From Caulobacter sp. (GTDB lineage: Bacteria; Pseudomonadota; Alphaproteobacteria; Caulobacterales; Caulobacteraceae): a DNA stretch of 5,911 nt. The notes beneath the pieces are model-generated. The model worked only from the letters and a program-made list of their open reading frames with translations, did no database searches and was not told where the DNA came from. Position 1 is the stretch's first letter; each line of letters opens with the position of its first letter. Position numbers and translations under genes: made by a program. Positions 5,641-5,911 of this stretch are shown here, one piece after another. The stretch lies in the NCBI GenBank assembly GCA_028291125.1, contig JAQGIN010000422.1:1-5911 (forward strand). Direction: 5' to 3'.

Positions 5641-5911
5641 TCAGCCGCGCGCCAGGCGGATGACGTTCCAGGACTGCGGCTTGAGCCGGGCGGTCAGCCC
5701 GCCGCCGGTGGTCAAGACCACGCCCTCCAGCGGCTGGGGCGCGACGGCGTCGGGGGCGGCCTTGCTGTTGATCGCCTTCAAGTCGGGGTCGTGCAGCTGG
5801 GTGGCGCCGACCACCGACAGGCCGTCGCCCAGGCCGCGCAGCGAGACGGTCAGGTCGAGGTCGTCGGTGACGCTGCGATTGAGGGCGAACAGGGTGGTCG
5901 CGCCGGTCCGC
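5641..5911 (-). CDS. GH51 alpha-L-arabinofuranosidase, C-terminal fragment (5' part outside window)
   Basis: The minus strand is open from the right edge to a TGA at 5641-5643, giving 89 C-terminal residues. I translated it by hand. It starts RTGATTLFALNRS, contains LHDPDLKAINSKAAPDAVAP and ends with SWNVIRLARG. This matches the C-terminal beta-sandwich of GH51 alpha-L-arabinofuranosidases, where the pattern H-DLKAxNTxxAPDxVxP and a closing SWNVIRL are typical. The catalytic Glu residues lie in the missing barrel. Members remove terminal alpha-L-arabinofuranose from arabinan or arabinoxylan oligosaccharides, often in the cytoplasm or periplasm; the location cannot be judged without the N-terminus. 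It lies upstream of the receptor gene on the same strand, with a 344-bp gap that suggests separate promoters under shared control. Confidence 0.85.
   Translation of the reverse strand, partial: RTGATTLFALNRSVTDDLDLTVSLRGLGDGLSVVGATQLHDPDLKAINSKAAPDAVAPQPLEGVVLTTGGGLTARLKPQSWNVIRLARG

Overview
The window looks like a piece of an alphaproteobacterial chromosome, most likely Caulobacterales (Caulobacter or Phenylobacterium type). The reasons are the very high GC content, the GC-biased third codon positions, a large TonB-dependent receptor of the kind abundant in Caulobacter and Xanthomonas, and a promoter-like site resembling the Caulobacter housekeeping consensus. This placement is inference; there is no marker gene.

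Layout. Positions 1-1374 (+) are the C-terminal 457 residues of a large glycoside hydrolase with an (alpha/alpha)6-barrel, related to the GH63/MGH1-like group, ending in a discoidin-like beta-sandwich. Its 5' end lies outside the window. It converges on a minus-strand block, and between the two lies a 94-bp REP/BIME-like inverted repeat (1395-1488) with 29-bp perfect arms. Each half is a hairpin followed by a T-run, so it could end transcription in both directions. The minus-strand block, read right to left, holds the C-terminus of a GH51 alpha-L-arabinofuranosidase (5641-5911, partial), a 344-bp gap rich in palindromes (5297-5640), a TonB-dependent receptor (2573-5296), a strong intercistronic hairpin (2539-2565), and an exported GH43 endo-alpha-1,5-L-arabinanase (1509-2513).

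How the parts fit together. The two recognisable minus-strand enzymes both act on arabinan: GH43 cuts the alpha-1,5-linked backbone and GH51 removes terminal or side-chain arabinofuranose. The receptor between them is the natural candidate for importing arabino-oligosaccharides across the outer membrane. The block therefore reads as an arabinan (pectin side-chain) utilisation locus built around a TonB-dependent receptor. The receptor and GH43 genes are 59 bp apart and probably co-transcribed. Whether the convergent glycoside hydrolase belongs to the same system is open.

Regulation. The gap upstream of the receptor holds two 11-bp sites, TTGTCTGACAA and TGGTCCGACAA, both fitting the TNGTNNNACNA pattern of FadR-type GntR repressors. 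They lie 253 bp apart, with a candidate promoter and another 14-bp palindrome between them. These operator assignments are the most testable new observation here. I found no completely new biological system, no RNA gene, no CRISPR array and no transposase.
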